DNA from: Herbaspirillum sp. meg3
GTDB taxonomy: Bacteria; Pseudomonadota; Gammaproteobacteria; Burkholderiales; Burkholderiaceae_D
Assembly: GCF_002257565.1 (NCBI RefSeq)
Contig: NZ_CP022736.1
Span: forward strand, 4,898,001-4,962,000
Direction: 5' to 3'
Length of the DNA: 64,000 bases
Shown: positions 44,614-53,583 of the stretch, one piece after another
Layout: each line of letters starts with the position of its first letter
Position numbering within the stretch: position 1 is the first letter of the stretch
The notes under the pieces: generated by a model
The model's database searches: none
What the model saw: the letters and a program-made list of their open reading frames with translations, nothing else
Told to the model about the DNA's origin: nothing
Translations under genes and position numbers: made by a program

Positions 44614-46251
44614 TCAGAACCCCAATGTCGCGCTTACATGCGCGTTCAAGTCACCACGTTTTTCAGTCAGGGAGGTGCCCGCATTGGCCACCCGCGCCAC
44701 ATCCAGTTTCACATTGAAGTCGCGGCCCAATGCATAGCGCGTGCCGAAACCGAGGCTGGCCACGGTCATGCCCGATGGGATGCCGCTGCTGCCGACGTTG
44801 TTGTTGTAGCCCCGGCCAATATCAAAAAAGGCCAGCAGGCGCATGTTGCCCTTGCTGACCAGTTCCGGCGTATAGACCTCGGCGTTGACGATCACGCCGC
44901 TGTCGGCAGCGACCGCGCGTTCGGTAAAGCCGCGCACGGTAGTGGCGCCGACCAGACCGAATTGTTCCGCCGATACCAGCGGGTCCTTGGCGTATTGCGC
45001 GGTGGCGGCAATACGCATTTGCCAGTCGTTCTTGAAGCCTTTGAAAATCGATGCACCGCCACGCAGAATGATGAAATCGTCGTTGCTGTTGCGGCTGCCC
45101 GGCGTGAGGTAGGAATAGCGGTCGACCCGGTTGCCGCCCTGGGTATTGGTGTAAGCCGTTCCGGTACCCCAGTTGCGGGCGATGCCGATGTTGTAGTCGA
45201 CGCTTTGGCCAACGCCGCGCGTCTGGCCGCTGTAGGTCACACTCAGCGGCATGGTGGTGTAAGGCACGCAAGAGGCGATCGGCGGAGTCGGCGGCGCGAT
45301 GCTGATTTCAGCGCCGTTGATGCTGCAGCGCGAATCGATTTTTTTGTAGTCGACGCCGAACACCAGCTTGGTGCTGGTCTCGCCTTCGCGTGCAAAGAAA
45401 TGATTCCAGCGGAAACCGTAGACGTCGCCCTTGCCGGTGAAGCCCAGCACGCCGCCCAGTGTCGGTGATCCGCCCGGGGTGTTGACGCTGGATTTACCGT
45501 AGATGAAATCGAGGCTGTCGCCGATGCTGTACAGGGGAATGCGATAACCCAGCGAATAGATGTCGACCTTGACGCCGTGCGGACTGTCCGGCGACGTGGT
45601 GTAGGCCAGGGTGCCGACCTGATCGCGGTCGAACAGGTTGGCATGCTGGATCGCCACGCCGGTGCGCCAGTTGCCGGTGGACGCGGCGCCGGTGTTGTCC
45701 AGTGTCAGGAACACGCGCAGCGGGTCGTAGTCGGTCACTTTGACTTCGGCGTCGATCTTGCCGTCTTCCTCGGCGGAACTCAGGGACACGTTGATTTGCT
45801 TGGCAGCGCTGTCGTTGCTCAGTTGCACGGCTTCGGAAATGGCGCGCAGGTTCGGCGTCTTGCCGATCTCGAGCGCCGGCACACTGGCGCGGATATTCTT
45901 TTCGCTGAAATATTTGTTGCCGGTGACGGTGACGTCCCTGATCGCGTTTTCCGTCACCTGAATCCTGACCACGCCGCCGGTAAGTTCCTGCTCGGGCACG
46001 TAGACCTGCACCGCGCTGTAGCCCTCCTTGCGGTAAGCGTTGTCGAGCGCTTCCAGCGCCTTTTGCACATCGCCGTAGACGCGGCCGGAGCCGGTCATCG
46101 GCGCCACCAGGCGCTGTATTTCTTTCGCAGACAAGAGCGTGTTGCCCTCGACCTGGAAGCGTTCGATGGTGAAACTGTCCTCGGCAAGCGCACTGACGGC
46201 AGCAACCGTCAATGTCATCCCCAACAGGCATTGCAGTAAACGTTGTTTCAT
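44614..46251 (-). CDS. TpsB: ShlB/FhaC/HecB-family outer membrane translocator
   Basis: A 545-residue two-partner secretion transporter. A signal peptide ends near SALAED (~24), then two POTRA domains (about 28-104 and 105-180; FTIERFQVEGNTLLSAKEIQ, VVRIQVTENAIRDVTVTGNK) and a 16-strand barrel with the L6 motif TTVRGF and a C-terminal Phe (HVSATLGF). It exports TpsA across the outer membrane. One base separates its stop from the TpsA start, so translation is coupled. The ribosome site before the ATG at 46251 is weak (run of A instead), and a 13-bp-arm palindrome lies 31 bp upstream in the leader, which may control translation. Confidence 0.93.
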   Translation of the reverse strand: MKQRLLQCLLGMTLTVAAVSALAEDSFTIERFQVEGNTLLSAKEIQRLVAPMTGSGRVYGDVQKALEALDNAYRKEGYSAVQVYVPEQELTGGVVRIQVTENAIRDVTVTGNKYFSEKNIRASVPALEIGKTPNLRAISEAVQLSNDSAAKQINVSLSSAEEDGKIDAEVKVTDYDPLRVFLTLDNTGAASTGNWRTGVAIQHANLFDRDQVGTLAYTTSPDSPHGVKVDIYSLGYRIPLYSIGDSLDFIYGKSSVNTPGGSPTLGGVLGFTGKGDVYGFRWNHFFAREGETSTKLVFGVDYKKIDSRCSINGAEISIAPPTPPIASCVPYTTMPLSVTYSGQTRGVGQSVDYNIGIARNWGTGTAYTNTQGGNRVDRYSYLTPGSRNSNDDFIILRGGASIFKGFKNDWQMRIAATAQYAKDPLVSAEQFGLVGATTVRGFTERAVAADSGVIVNAEVYTPELVSKGNMRLLAFFDIGRGYNNNVGSSGIPSGMTVASLGFGTRYALGRDFNVKLDVARVANAGTSLTEKRGDLNAHVSATLGF

Positions 46252-46815
46252 TTTTTTATGTCGTTCTCAGGACAACAGCAGTCGGACGCTTGCTTTCAAG
46301 CAAGCGTCCGGACATCGTCTCGATTTATGATGAATTCCCTACCCTCTTTTGCCGTCGCATGCACAATGCTCCGGCCTACTGCCTGCTGCTCATGCGCGCC
46401 GCCAATATTTTGCCCATGCATGACTGCGCGCAACCTACCAATGCTAAACCCGCGACAACAGCCGGAAGCGCGCGATCATCGCGGGATTTCCGACCCTGTT
46501 TATTCTTCGGAGAGTTTGTTGTGCGACGGCAATTGTCATCGCCGCATTGACCCGTCGATTTCGCTGACTTCTTGTTCTTCTTTGCGCGAAATGCTCACAA
46601 TGCAGATAACGTGGCGACGAAAATTACAGTGCCCGCGCCACCCACCCCGAACAGCGCGACATACTGTGGAGTATAGATACAGAGTCTATTGCCTGTCGAC
46701 AAAAATCCGCAATATCGGGTATGGGTTTTCGCTTAGCTGACAACGGTCTGTCATTATCATTTCCAGACAGAAATAAAACCTTCAAAGTCTTGTCAGACGG
46801 GCATTGCAGTCAGTG
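46252..46815. other. 564-bp region between the cyclase and tpsB genes
   Basis: No gene is recognisable here. It must hold the tpsB promoter unless transcription runs through from the cyclase gene. Features seen are the palindrome at 46283-46310, a run of seven T at the tpsB start, and TATACT (minus strand) near 46672-46677 as a possible -10 box. No clear cyclase terminator is visible. Confidence 0.4.
46283..46310. repeat. 28-bp palindrome in the tpsB leader
   Basis: CGGACGCTTGCTT and AAGCAAGCGTCCG are exact inverted copies separated by two bases. It starts 31 bp before the tpsB start codon. As RNA it makes a very stable hairpin (11-12 bp with a four- to six-base loop); as DNA it could be a dimeric operator. 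On the minus strand no T-run follows directly. Confidence 0.75.
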
Positions 46816-49125
46816 TCATTTTGTTTCGAAAGTGGTCACGCCATCCCAATCGGGAGGCAAAGGATGCGCACGGAAGTAGGCAATGCGCTGCAGGTAGAGA
46901 TCGTACAAACCGTGCGCATTTTCTTGCTGCAAGGCAAGGATGATTTGCTCGGCCTGATCCCATTGTTGCTGGCGCACCAGCGCCAATGCGGCGGTCCATT
47001 TGTCGAGTTGCTCGCGTTGCGTCGGCGTCAGTTCCGACGCCAATCCCAGCGGTTCAAAAATCGGCACCGGTTCGTTCTTGCCCTTGACGCGGACGCTGTC
47101 GAGTTCGCGATAGGCGAATTCCGGCGCGGCGTCGCGGGTGGCCACGCCGACCAGCACGCCGACACCGTAGACTTTGGTGATCGACTCCAGCCGTGACGAC
47201 AGATTGACGGCGTCGCCCATCACTGTGTATGCCTTGCGGATCTTCGAGCCCATGTCGCCCACGCGCATGTTGCCGGTGTTCAGGCCGATGCCGATCTTCA
47301 GTGGCGGCCAGTTACGCTTGGCGAATTCTGCGTTGAGCACGATGCAGCTTTGCTGCATCTTCAGTGCCGTGGTCACAGCGCGTGCGGCATGGTCAGGCAA
47401 CTCGATCGGCGCGCCCCAGAACGCCATCACGGCGTCGCCGATGTACTTGTCGAGCGTGCCGCGATTACCGCGGATGTCTTCCGACATGGCGGTCAGATAG
47501 GCGTTGATGTATTCGCGCAATTCGTTGGGCTGCAAGCCTTCCGAAATCGTGGTGAAGCCGCGCACGTCGGAAAACATCACAGTCAGTTCGCGGCTCTCGC
47601 CTTCCATGTTGTAGCTGGCGGGATTGGCAGCCATTTCGGCGACCAGTTCGGGGGCGACGTATTCACCGAACAAGTTGACGATGGCGCGGCGGTTGCGGTA
47701 TTCGAACAGATAACCCCAGCCCAGATTGCAGATGAACAGCGCGGCGATCAGGATCAGCGCGGTTGCCATCGGCAACACCAGGCCGCCGCTGTCGTACAGC
47801 CAGAAGTTGAAGGCGCCGATGCCGAATGCCGTCCCCCCGGTGAGCACGATGGCCCAGAGCGGGCCGAGCAAAGGCAACAGCAAACCCAGCAGCAGGCCGA
47901 TGACGGCGATCTGCACGACGTTGAAGCCGACGGAGAATTCAGGTTGCTGCTTGAAGTCGCCATCAAGAATGGAGGCGATGATATTGGCGTGAATTTCCAC
48001 ACCCGGATAGTTCGGACTTACCGGCGTAGCCCGCAAGTCATACAGGCCCGGCACCGTGGTGCCGACCAGCAGAATACGGCCGGCCAGATCGTTTTTGGGA
48101 ATGCGTCCTTTGAGGATGTCCACCGCCGGCACATAGCGGAACGCGCCGCCGTGGATACCGCCGCGACCGCGATACGTCACCAGCGTGGTCAGGTGACGCT
48201 CGACCGGAATGAACGTGGGACGTGGTTTGGTATCAAGCGCAATCGATTCGAGCGCGCCGTAATCGCGTAGCTGCTTCTCCGACATCACGGCATCCTGCTG
48301 CAGGAAGATCGGCTTCATGCGTGTAGCGCCGAGTGCCGAGCGGGCGCTCGCCAATGCCAGTGATTCGTAGAAGTTGTCACCGACCTGTGCGATCAACGGC
48401 ACACGGCGGATCAGGCCATCGCTGTCGAGCAGCGGATTGAAGAAGCCGCCGGCCTCGGCCGCTTGCTGCAATTGCGGCAGATTGGCGCCGTAGGCTTTCC
48501 ATTTTGTGACATCGAGACGGCGACCGCCCAATGCGGCTGTTGTGAAGACCGGCTTGGGCAACTCGCCCTTGGCGATGGCGTCAGGTTCGTTGGAGAGGTT
48601 GTAACCCATCACCACCGGACGGCCGTTGATGGCGGCTGCCATGCGTGCGTCGAAATCAAGCTTGGGCTTGAGCGCCTGCAATTGCTGGCCGAATTGCGGC
48701 AGCGATTTCAGTTCGCTATGTGCAAGGCTTTCGAGGGTAGCGTAGCCGGAACTGTTGTCGGGCTCGGCGAACAAGACGTCGAAGGCGACGGTCTGCGCTT
48801 CGTAGCTGTCGGTCATCTTGCTGATCAGATCAGCGACGACGTCGCGGCTCCAAGGCCAGCGGCCGATTTCGCCGATACTCTTTTCGTCGATGTCGACGAT
48901 GATGATGCGGGGGTCGGTCTCTACCTTGGCGATGCGCATGCGCATGTCGTAGAAGAACAAGTCGATGCGATCGGTCAGCAAGCCGGGCAGATAACCCATC
49001 ACCTGCGCACCCGCCGCCAGCGTCAATACCAGCGCCAGCAACCAGCGCGCTCCGTGTTTTGCGAAGAGACGACGCACCACAGCTTTCCCCTGAGATTTAT
49101 TTGTTGCGATGATGCCAGCAGTCAT
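46816..49125 (-). CDS. CHASE2-domain class III nucleotide cyclase
   Basis: A 769-residue inner-membrane receptor cyclase. A TM near 22-45 is followed by a periplasmic CHASE2 domain (~50-375), three hydrophobic segments (~385-465) and a cytoplasmic class III catalytic domain (~513-690). Metal-binding Asp520 (MFSDVRGFT) and Asp564 (KYIGDAVMAFWG), adenine-site Lys560 and Thr634 (AYTVMGD), and catalytic Asn641/Arg645 (NLSSRLE) are present; the Lys/Thr pair is the adenylate-cyclase class IIIb pattern, often bicarbonate-responsive. An extracytoplasmic signal should set cAMP (less likely cGMP) output. The TPS operon follows on the same strand after 564 bp. Confidence 0.9.
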   Translation of the reverse strand: MTAGIIATNKSQGKAVVRRLFAKHGARWLLALVLTLAAGAQVMGYLPGLLTDRIDLFFYDMRMRIAKVETDPRIIIVDIDEKSIGEIGRWPWSRDVVADLISKMTDSYEAQTVAFDVLFAEPDNSSGYATLESLAHSELKSLPQFGQQLQALKPKLDFDARMAAAINGRPVVMGYNLSNEPDAIAKGELPKPVFTTAALGGRRLDVTKWKAYGANLPQLQQAAEAGGFFNPLLDSDGLIRRVPLIAQVGDNFYESLALASARSALGATRMKPIFLQQDAVMSEKQLRDYGALESIALDTKPRPTFIPVERHLTTLVTYRGRGGIHGGAFRYVPAVDILKGRIPKNDLAGRILLVGTTVPGLYDLRATPVSPNYPGVEIHANIIASILDGDFKQQPEFSVGFNVVQIAVIGLLLGLLLPLLGPLWAIVLTGGTAFGIGAFNFWLYDSGGLVLPMATALILIAALFICNLGWGYLFEYRNRRAIVNLFGEYVAPELVAEMAANPASYNMEGESRELTVMFSDVRGFTTISEGLQPNELREYINAYLTAMSEDIRGNRGTLDKYIGDAVMAFWGAPIELPDHAARAVTTALKMQQSCIVLNAEFAKRNWPPLKIGIGLNTGNMRVGDMGSKIRKAYTVMGDAVNLSSRLESITKVYGVGVLVGVATRDAAPEFAYRELDSVRVKGKNEPVPIFEPLGLASELTPTQREQLDKWTAALALVRQQQWDQAEQIILALQQENAHGLYDLYLQRIAYFRAHPLPPDWDGVTTFETK

Positions 49126-49197
49126 GGCCGATCACAACGAAATTCACGGGGAAACACCTATTACCAACAGCGTCGCCAGGCAGGCGTCAGAAAGAAA

Positions 49198-50448
49198 TCA
49201 GGAAAATTTCCGCACGGCATCTAAGGCGAGGCCAGAACCGATACTGCCGAACAGGTCGCCTTCGACTTGCCGCGCATTCGGCACCAATGCAGCAATGCGA
49301 TGACGCAACAGATGCACGCCGCTGGAGCCGCCGGTGAAGAATACCGAATCGATGGCATCGGCTTTTACGCCGGCGTCGCTCAGCAACTTGCCGACGGTCT
49401 GCTCCACCGACTGCACCAGATGATCAATGCTGGCGTCGAAATCGGCGCGTTGCAATTGCAGCGATTCCGGTGGACGCAAGCGATCCAGTTCCAGTGTCAC
49501 CGACTCGCCTGCGGACAAACCGATCTTGGCGGCTTCCACTTGCAGCGCCAGCCAGTGACCGGCGCGTTGCTCAACCAGATCGAGCAGGCGCGCGAACTTC
49601 TCGCGCTCGCTGACTTCGCGATAGACATCCTGCAATTGCTGCCAGGCCTTGCGCGTGTAGATCAGGTTGATGGTGTGCCAGGTCGCCAGGTTGAAGTAGT
49701 AACCGGACGGCACTTCGCTGTTGCTGGTGAGCTTGCTGCCCAGGCCGAGCAGCGGCATGACGCTGGCCAGGCTGAGGTATTTGTCGAAGTCGGTGCCGCC
49801 GATGTGCACGCCGCCGTTGGCGAGGATGTCGTCGCGGCGCTCGGCCTTCTTGGCGCGCTCGGGCGACAGGCGCACCAGCGAAAAGTCGGAGGTGCCCCCG
49901 CCGATGTCGGCGATGAGCACCAGCTCTTCGCGATCGATGGTGGATTCGTAATCGAAGGCGGCAGCGATCGGTTCGTACTGGAAGTCGATGTGCTTGAAAC
50001 CGACGGCGCGCGCGATCTCTTCGAGCGTGTCTTGCGCCAGTTGATCGGCGTCGGCGTTGTCGTCGACGAAATGCACCGGCCGGCCGAGCACCACGCTGTC
50101 GAAGCGACGGCCGGCGGAGCGTTCGCCACGCTGTTTGAGTTCACCGATGAATTGTGTCAGCAAGGCGCGAAACGGCAGCGCGCGGCCGCCGACTTCGGTC
50201 TGGCCGTCGATCATGCCGGAGCCGAGCAGGCTCTTCAACGAACGCATCAGGCGGCCTTCGTAGCCGGACAGATAGGTCGAGAGCGCAGCACGCCCGTAAC
50301 TGAATTCGTTTTCATCGGCGTTGAAGAAGACCACCGAAGGCAAGGTCATCTTGCCGTCTTCCAGCGCCAGCAAGGAGGGTTGTCCCTGCCTGCTCCATCC
50401 CATCGTGGAATTGGACGTTCCGAAATCCACGCCGCAAGCGTCTGACAT
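49198..50448 (-). CDS. Hsp70-family (YegD-like) chaperone/ATPase
   Basis: A 416-residue DnaK-related protein with the actin-like ATPase core but no full substrate-binding domain. The phosphate loops are visible: CGVDFGTSNSTMGWS at the start, VLIADIGGGTSDFSLVRL in the middle and FFTGGSSGVHLLRH near the end. It resembles the short YegD group of Hsp70 proteins rather than DnaK (~640 residues). AGGGAT before the ATG at 50448 sets the start; an upstream in-frame extension to 50535 is not family-like. It lies 72 bp upstream of the cyclase gene on the same strand, so it could be read with it. Clients are unknown. Confidence 0.88.
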   Translation of the reverse strand: MSDACGVDFGTSNSTMGWSRQGQPSLLALEDGKMTLPSVVFFNADENEFSYGRAALSTYLSGYEGRLMRSLKSLLGSGMIDGQTEVGGRALPFRALLTQFIGELKQRGERSAGRRFDSVVLGRPVHFVDDNADADQLAQDTLEEIARAVGFKHIDFQYEPIAAAFDYESTIDREELVLIADIGGGTSDFSLVRLSPERAKKAERRDDILANGGVHIGGTDFDKYLSLASVMPLLGLGSKLTSNSEVPSGYYFNLATWHTINLIYTRKAWQQLQDVYREVSEREKFARLLDLVEQRAGHWLALQVEAAKIGLSAGESVTLELDRLRPPESLQLQRADFDASIDHLVQSVEQTVGKLLSDAGVKADAIDSVFFTGGSSGVHLLRHRIAALVPNARQVEGDLFGSIGSGLALDAVRKFS

Positions 50449-50591
50449 GCTTATCCCTGCCGTATTTTTGCAAAGGCGGGATGATATAGAAAAGCACGGC
50501 GCGTGTCTGTAGTAAAGCGGATACCTTGGCCGCATCTTTCCGCATTACGGGAAAATTGCCTAAATAACAAATAAAACCACTCGCCCGCCGC

Positions 50592-51950
50592 TTAATCCGC
50601 AGCGAATGAGACCTTGAAGCTGGCACCGGGCGCTGAATTTTCTGCCCGGAGACGCCAGCCATGAGTGCGTGCAATTTCTTCGCAGATCGACAAACCCAGA
50701 CCTGCGCCTTCGTCACGCCGATGCGCACCCCGCCAGAAACGTTTGAACAGCATCGGCATGGCGTCGGCGGCAATACCGTCGCCGTGATCTCTGACCGTGA
50801 TGCCATGCCGGTTGATATCGATGTCGACGGCACTCCCGGGCGGCGCATGATGGATGGCGTTCTCGATCAGGTTGCGCAGCAGGACGAATAGCGCGCCGCG
50901 GTCGGCGGCGACCATGACCGGCTCGTCGTTGGCGATGTCGACGACATGGACGTCACGCCGTTGGGCCAGACGTTCAAGTTGCGCAGTTGCTTCAGCGGCG
51001 ATGTCTTTGACGTCGATGTCTTCCATCGCATAATTCTGGCGCTCGCTGGCTTCCGCCAGATGCAGCAGCTGGTGCACCTGCCGCGCCATGTGGTCCAGAT
51101 CGCGCAGCAAGGCGCTGCGATCCTGATTTTGTCCTTCACTGTTGACGCCTTCAAGTTCGATCTGGCCGCGAATCAGTGCCAAAGGCGTCTTCAGCTCATG
51201 CGCTGCGGTGGCGAGAAATTCGCGCTGTACGCGGTAGCCGTCGTCGAGCCGTTGCAGCGCCAGATTGAACGCATTGAACAGCGGCGCCAGCTCGGTCGGC
51301 ACACCGTCCAGCGAGAGACGCGCTGACAAGTTGTCGATCTGAATTTTCTCCGCCGCAGCCGATGCCTTGCGCAGAGGTTTCAACGCGCGGTGCAGCGTCC
51401 ACACCACCACAAGACTGAACATCAGCATGGCGATGATGGCAGCGGCGATGGCAAGCTTTTGCGTCTTTTCGCTATCGCTGCCGAGCATCACACGGTGCAT
51501 GCGTTCGCTACGCATCAGTTGCACGTAGAACTCACGGCCTTCATGGGTAAATGGCAAGGTTAGCACTTGCTGCCCTTCGCCATTGTTGACGATGCGGAAA
51601 CGACTGCGTGCGGGGTCGAAACTTTCACCCTGGGGCACATACGCCGTCACGCCATGATCAGACGACAGCAGTGCCGCCCCCTGCGGATCGATGACACGAT
51701 AAGCCGCATCCTGCTGAAGCACGGAATAAATCGCCGTCATCTTTTGATTCAGGCGAACGCTGTCGGGCACGCCGGCATCGCTGAAATGCACGCCAGCCAG
51801 GACACGCTCGGCATTGCGCTTAAGATCGTGACTGATCAGCATGTCCGGCCCCAGACGCAACAACAAAGCCAGCGCCAGCACGATGATGCCGCTGATGCAA
51901 GTGAGCGCGATCGCGGTAGTGGTCAGCAAGCGAAACGATAAACTTTTCAT
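50592..51950 (-). CDS. Sensor histidine kinase (QseC/PmrB-like)
   Basis: A 452-residue inner-membrane kinase. TM1 (~8-30) and TM2 (~165-185) enclose a ~130-residue periplasmic sensor domain, then HAMP, the H-box AAHELKTPLALIRGQIELEG with the phospho-accepting His, and the ATPase with N-box NLIENAIHHAPPGS, DHGDGI and GAGLGLSICEEIAR. ATG at 51950 overlaps the stop of the response-regulator gene by four bases (ATGA), so they are translated together; an in-frame extension to 52109 overlaps that gene and is rejected. It is last in the mipA-regulator-kinase operon. The signal is unknown. Confidence 0.93.
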   Translation of the reverse strand: MKSLSFRLLTTTAIALTCISGIIVLALALLLRLGPDMLISHDLKRNAERVLAGVHFSDAGVPDSVRLNQKMTAIYSVLQQDAAYRVIDPQGAALLSSDHGVTAYVPQGESFDPARSRFRIVNNGEGQQVLTLPFTHEGREFYVQLMRSERMHRVMLGSDSEKTQKLAIAAAIIAMLMFSLVVVWTLHRALKPLRKASAAAEKIQIDNLSARLSLDGVPTELAPLFNAFNLALQRLDDGYRVQREFLATAAHELKTPLALIRGQIELEGVNSEGQNQDRSALLRDLDHMARQVHQLLHLAEASERQNYAMEDIDVKDIAAEATAQLERLAQRRDVHVVDIANDEPVMVAADRGALFVLLRNLIENAIHHAPPGSAVDIDINRHGITVRDHGDGIAADAMPMLFKRFWRGAHRRDEGAGLGLSICEEIARTHGWRLRAENSAPGASFKVSFAAD

Positions 51951-52645
51951 GATGAAACCTGCGCTTGTTTGCCGGCTTCGAGCAAGGCGTAGCCGTGGCC
52001 CCGGATATTGGCGATCTGCAGCGTGGAATCGATGGCGGCGAGTTTGCGGCGCAGACGATGCAGGGCGACATCGAGGGCATTGGGCGTGACCGGTTCGGAC
52101 AAGCCCCACGCGCCGGCTTCCAGTGCAGAGCGCCGTACCGTCTTGCCGGCGGCGCGCACCAGCAGCAGCATCAATTGCATCTCGGCGGCGGCAAGCGATA
52201 CGGAGTCGTCACCGTGACGCATGCAACCGGCGTCGGGCTCGATACGCAGACCGGCGAACTCAGGAGAGAGACTTTGCACCTGCGATGGCCGCCGCATGAG
52301 TGCACGTACGCGTGCGACCATTTCTTCCATGGAAAAAGGCTTGGGCAAGTAGTCGTCAGCCCCCGCCTCCAGCCCGGAGACGCGGTCATGCAACGCGTCG
52401 CGTGCCGTCAGCATCAGACACGGGGTCAGCACGCCGCGCGCGCGCAACTGCCGCACCAGATCGAGGCCGTCGCCATCTGGCAGGCTGCGATCCAGCACCA
52501 ATACCGGGTAGGCCATCTGCGCACAACCATCAGCGGCGTGGGCGATGGTGGCGTAGACGTCGGTCTCGATGCCGGATGCGGCCAAGGCTTTTACGATCAA
52601 CGCTGCCATACGCTCATGATCTTCCAACAGCGCGATGCGATTCAT
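51947..52645 (-). CDS. OmpR/PhoB-family response regulator
   Basis: A 232-residue two-domain regulator. The receiver domain (1-120) has the acidic pocket Glu8/Asp9, phospho-acceptor Asp52 (LDRSLPDGDG), Thr in MLTARDA and Lys in YLPKPFS. The C-terminal winged helix (about 135-225) ends ALDVALHRLRRKLAAIDSTL followed by IRGHGYAL, typical of OmpR DNA-binding domains. It overlaps the kinase gene by four bases and follows the mipA-like gene by 15 bp, so the three form one operon that may control itself. Confidence 0.94.
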   Translation of the reverse strand: MNRIALLEDHERMAALIVKALAASGIETDVYATIAHAADGCAQMAYPVLVLDRSLPDGDGLDLVRQLRARGVLTPCLMLTARDALHDRVSGLEAGADDYLPKPFSMEEMVARVRALMRRPSQVQSLSPEFAGLRIEPDAGCMRHGDDSVSLAAAEMQLMLLLVRAAGKTVRRSALEAGAWGLSEPVTPNALDVALHRLRRKLAAIDSTLQIANIRGHGYALLEAGKQAQVSS

Positions 52646-52660
52646 TGCCAGCCTCAGAGT

Positions 52661-53470
52661 CTAGAATTTATAGATATAGCCCAGCCGCAATCCCGGTGCT
52701 GTCGAGCGATCCACCAGCGGGCTGTCGGTAATACCGCTGCCGTAATGGGTCACGCTCAGATCAAGGAACATCGATTGCGCCGCAGTCAGGCTGTAGTCGG
52801 TGCGTAATCCTACACTGGCATTGGTGGTCGATTTGCCGGTGTAAGCTGCGCGCGTGGAGCGGACTTCCGTGGACTTTACGCCATAGTAGTAGTTAACGTA
52901 GTCATTGTTCATCCAGGTTACCCCCAGATGCGGCGTGAGCTTGACGCGTCCGACGGTGAACCCGCGCTCAGCACCCAGCTTGACGGTCTGGCCATCGCTG
53001 TTGCCGGCGGCCTTGAGCCACTCCAGCGTGAACTTGGCAAACGGCGCGCGCCATGCCGCCGAACCACCCAGCCAGAAGCCGTCCTTGCGCTCATCCATGC
53101 CATTGAGGATGGTGGCGTCGCCGGATTTGTAACCGTCATTCGAATATTTGGCACGCAAGGTGAAGTCGAACTGGCTCACGCTGCCCAGCTTGAAATCGGC
53201 CGTCGTACCGGCAACGCGGAAGTACTTGCCGTTGTATAACAGGATCGGCAATACACCGGTCTTGTTGCCGTAATCGCGATACGGACTGCGCTGAACGCCC
53301 ACACCCAGGCCGAGTCCCCAGGTCGTTACGTCGGCTTTGGCATCTGCCTGGCTGTCAGCATTGGCATTGGCGTCGATATTGCCAATGACATCTTGCGCCT
53401 GCGCAAACGAAGCGCAGCTGGCTGCGACGCCAAGGACGAGGATGTTGAAGAAGGACTGGTAGTGCCGCAT
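52661..53470 (-). CDS. MipA/OmpV family outer membrane protein
   Basis: A 269-residue outer membrane beta-barrel of the MipA/OmpV family. A signal peptide (FFNILVLGVAASCASFAQAQ) is followed by an Asp/Ala/Asn-rich stretch and about ten amphipathic strands such as WGLGLGVGVQRSPYRDYGNK and FRVAGTTADFKLG, ending APGLRLGYIYKF with a terminal Phe. Relatives act as MltA-interacting scaffold proteins or in antibiotic-induced envelope responses. It is first in an operon with a two-component system, so it may be the output and the envelope sensor partner. GGGAG precedes the ATG at 53470; the frame from 53494 has no such site. Confidence 0.9.
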   Translation of the reverse strand: MRHYQSFFNILVLGVAASCASFAQAQDVIGNIDANANADSQADAKADVTTWGLGLGVGVQRSPYRDYGNKTGVLPILLYNGKYFRVAGTTADFKLGSVSQFDFTLRAKYSNDGYKSGDATILNGMDERKDGFWLGGSAAWRAPFAKFTLEWLKAAGNSDGQTVKLGAERGFTVGRVKLTPHLGVTWMNNDYVNYYYGVKSTEVRSTRAAYTGKSTTNASVGLRTDYSLTAAQSMFLDLSVTHYGSGITDSPLVDRSTAPGLRLGYIYKF

Positions 53471-53583
53471 GAAAACTCCCGGGTTCGTATGCATCGTGTT
53501 GGAAAGGAATAGTGCGGCACGATGATCCGACAGGGAGTCTTACTGCTCACTTACCGTTTACTTACCTTTCTCTTTGCGTTCTT

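Noticed and set aside
42891..44717. Long plus-strand frame (608 codons) opposite tpsA
   Set aside because: Arg/Asp/Gly/Ala-rich mirror of the beta-helix repeats; no recognisable protein features. Similar antisense frames at 7631-9070, 21845-23287 and 59742-60941 were rejected for the same reason.
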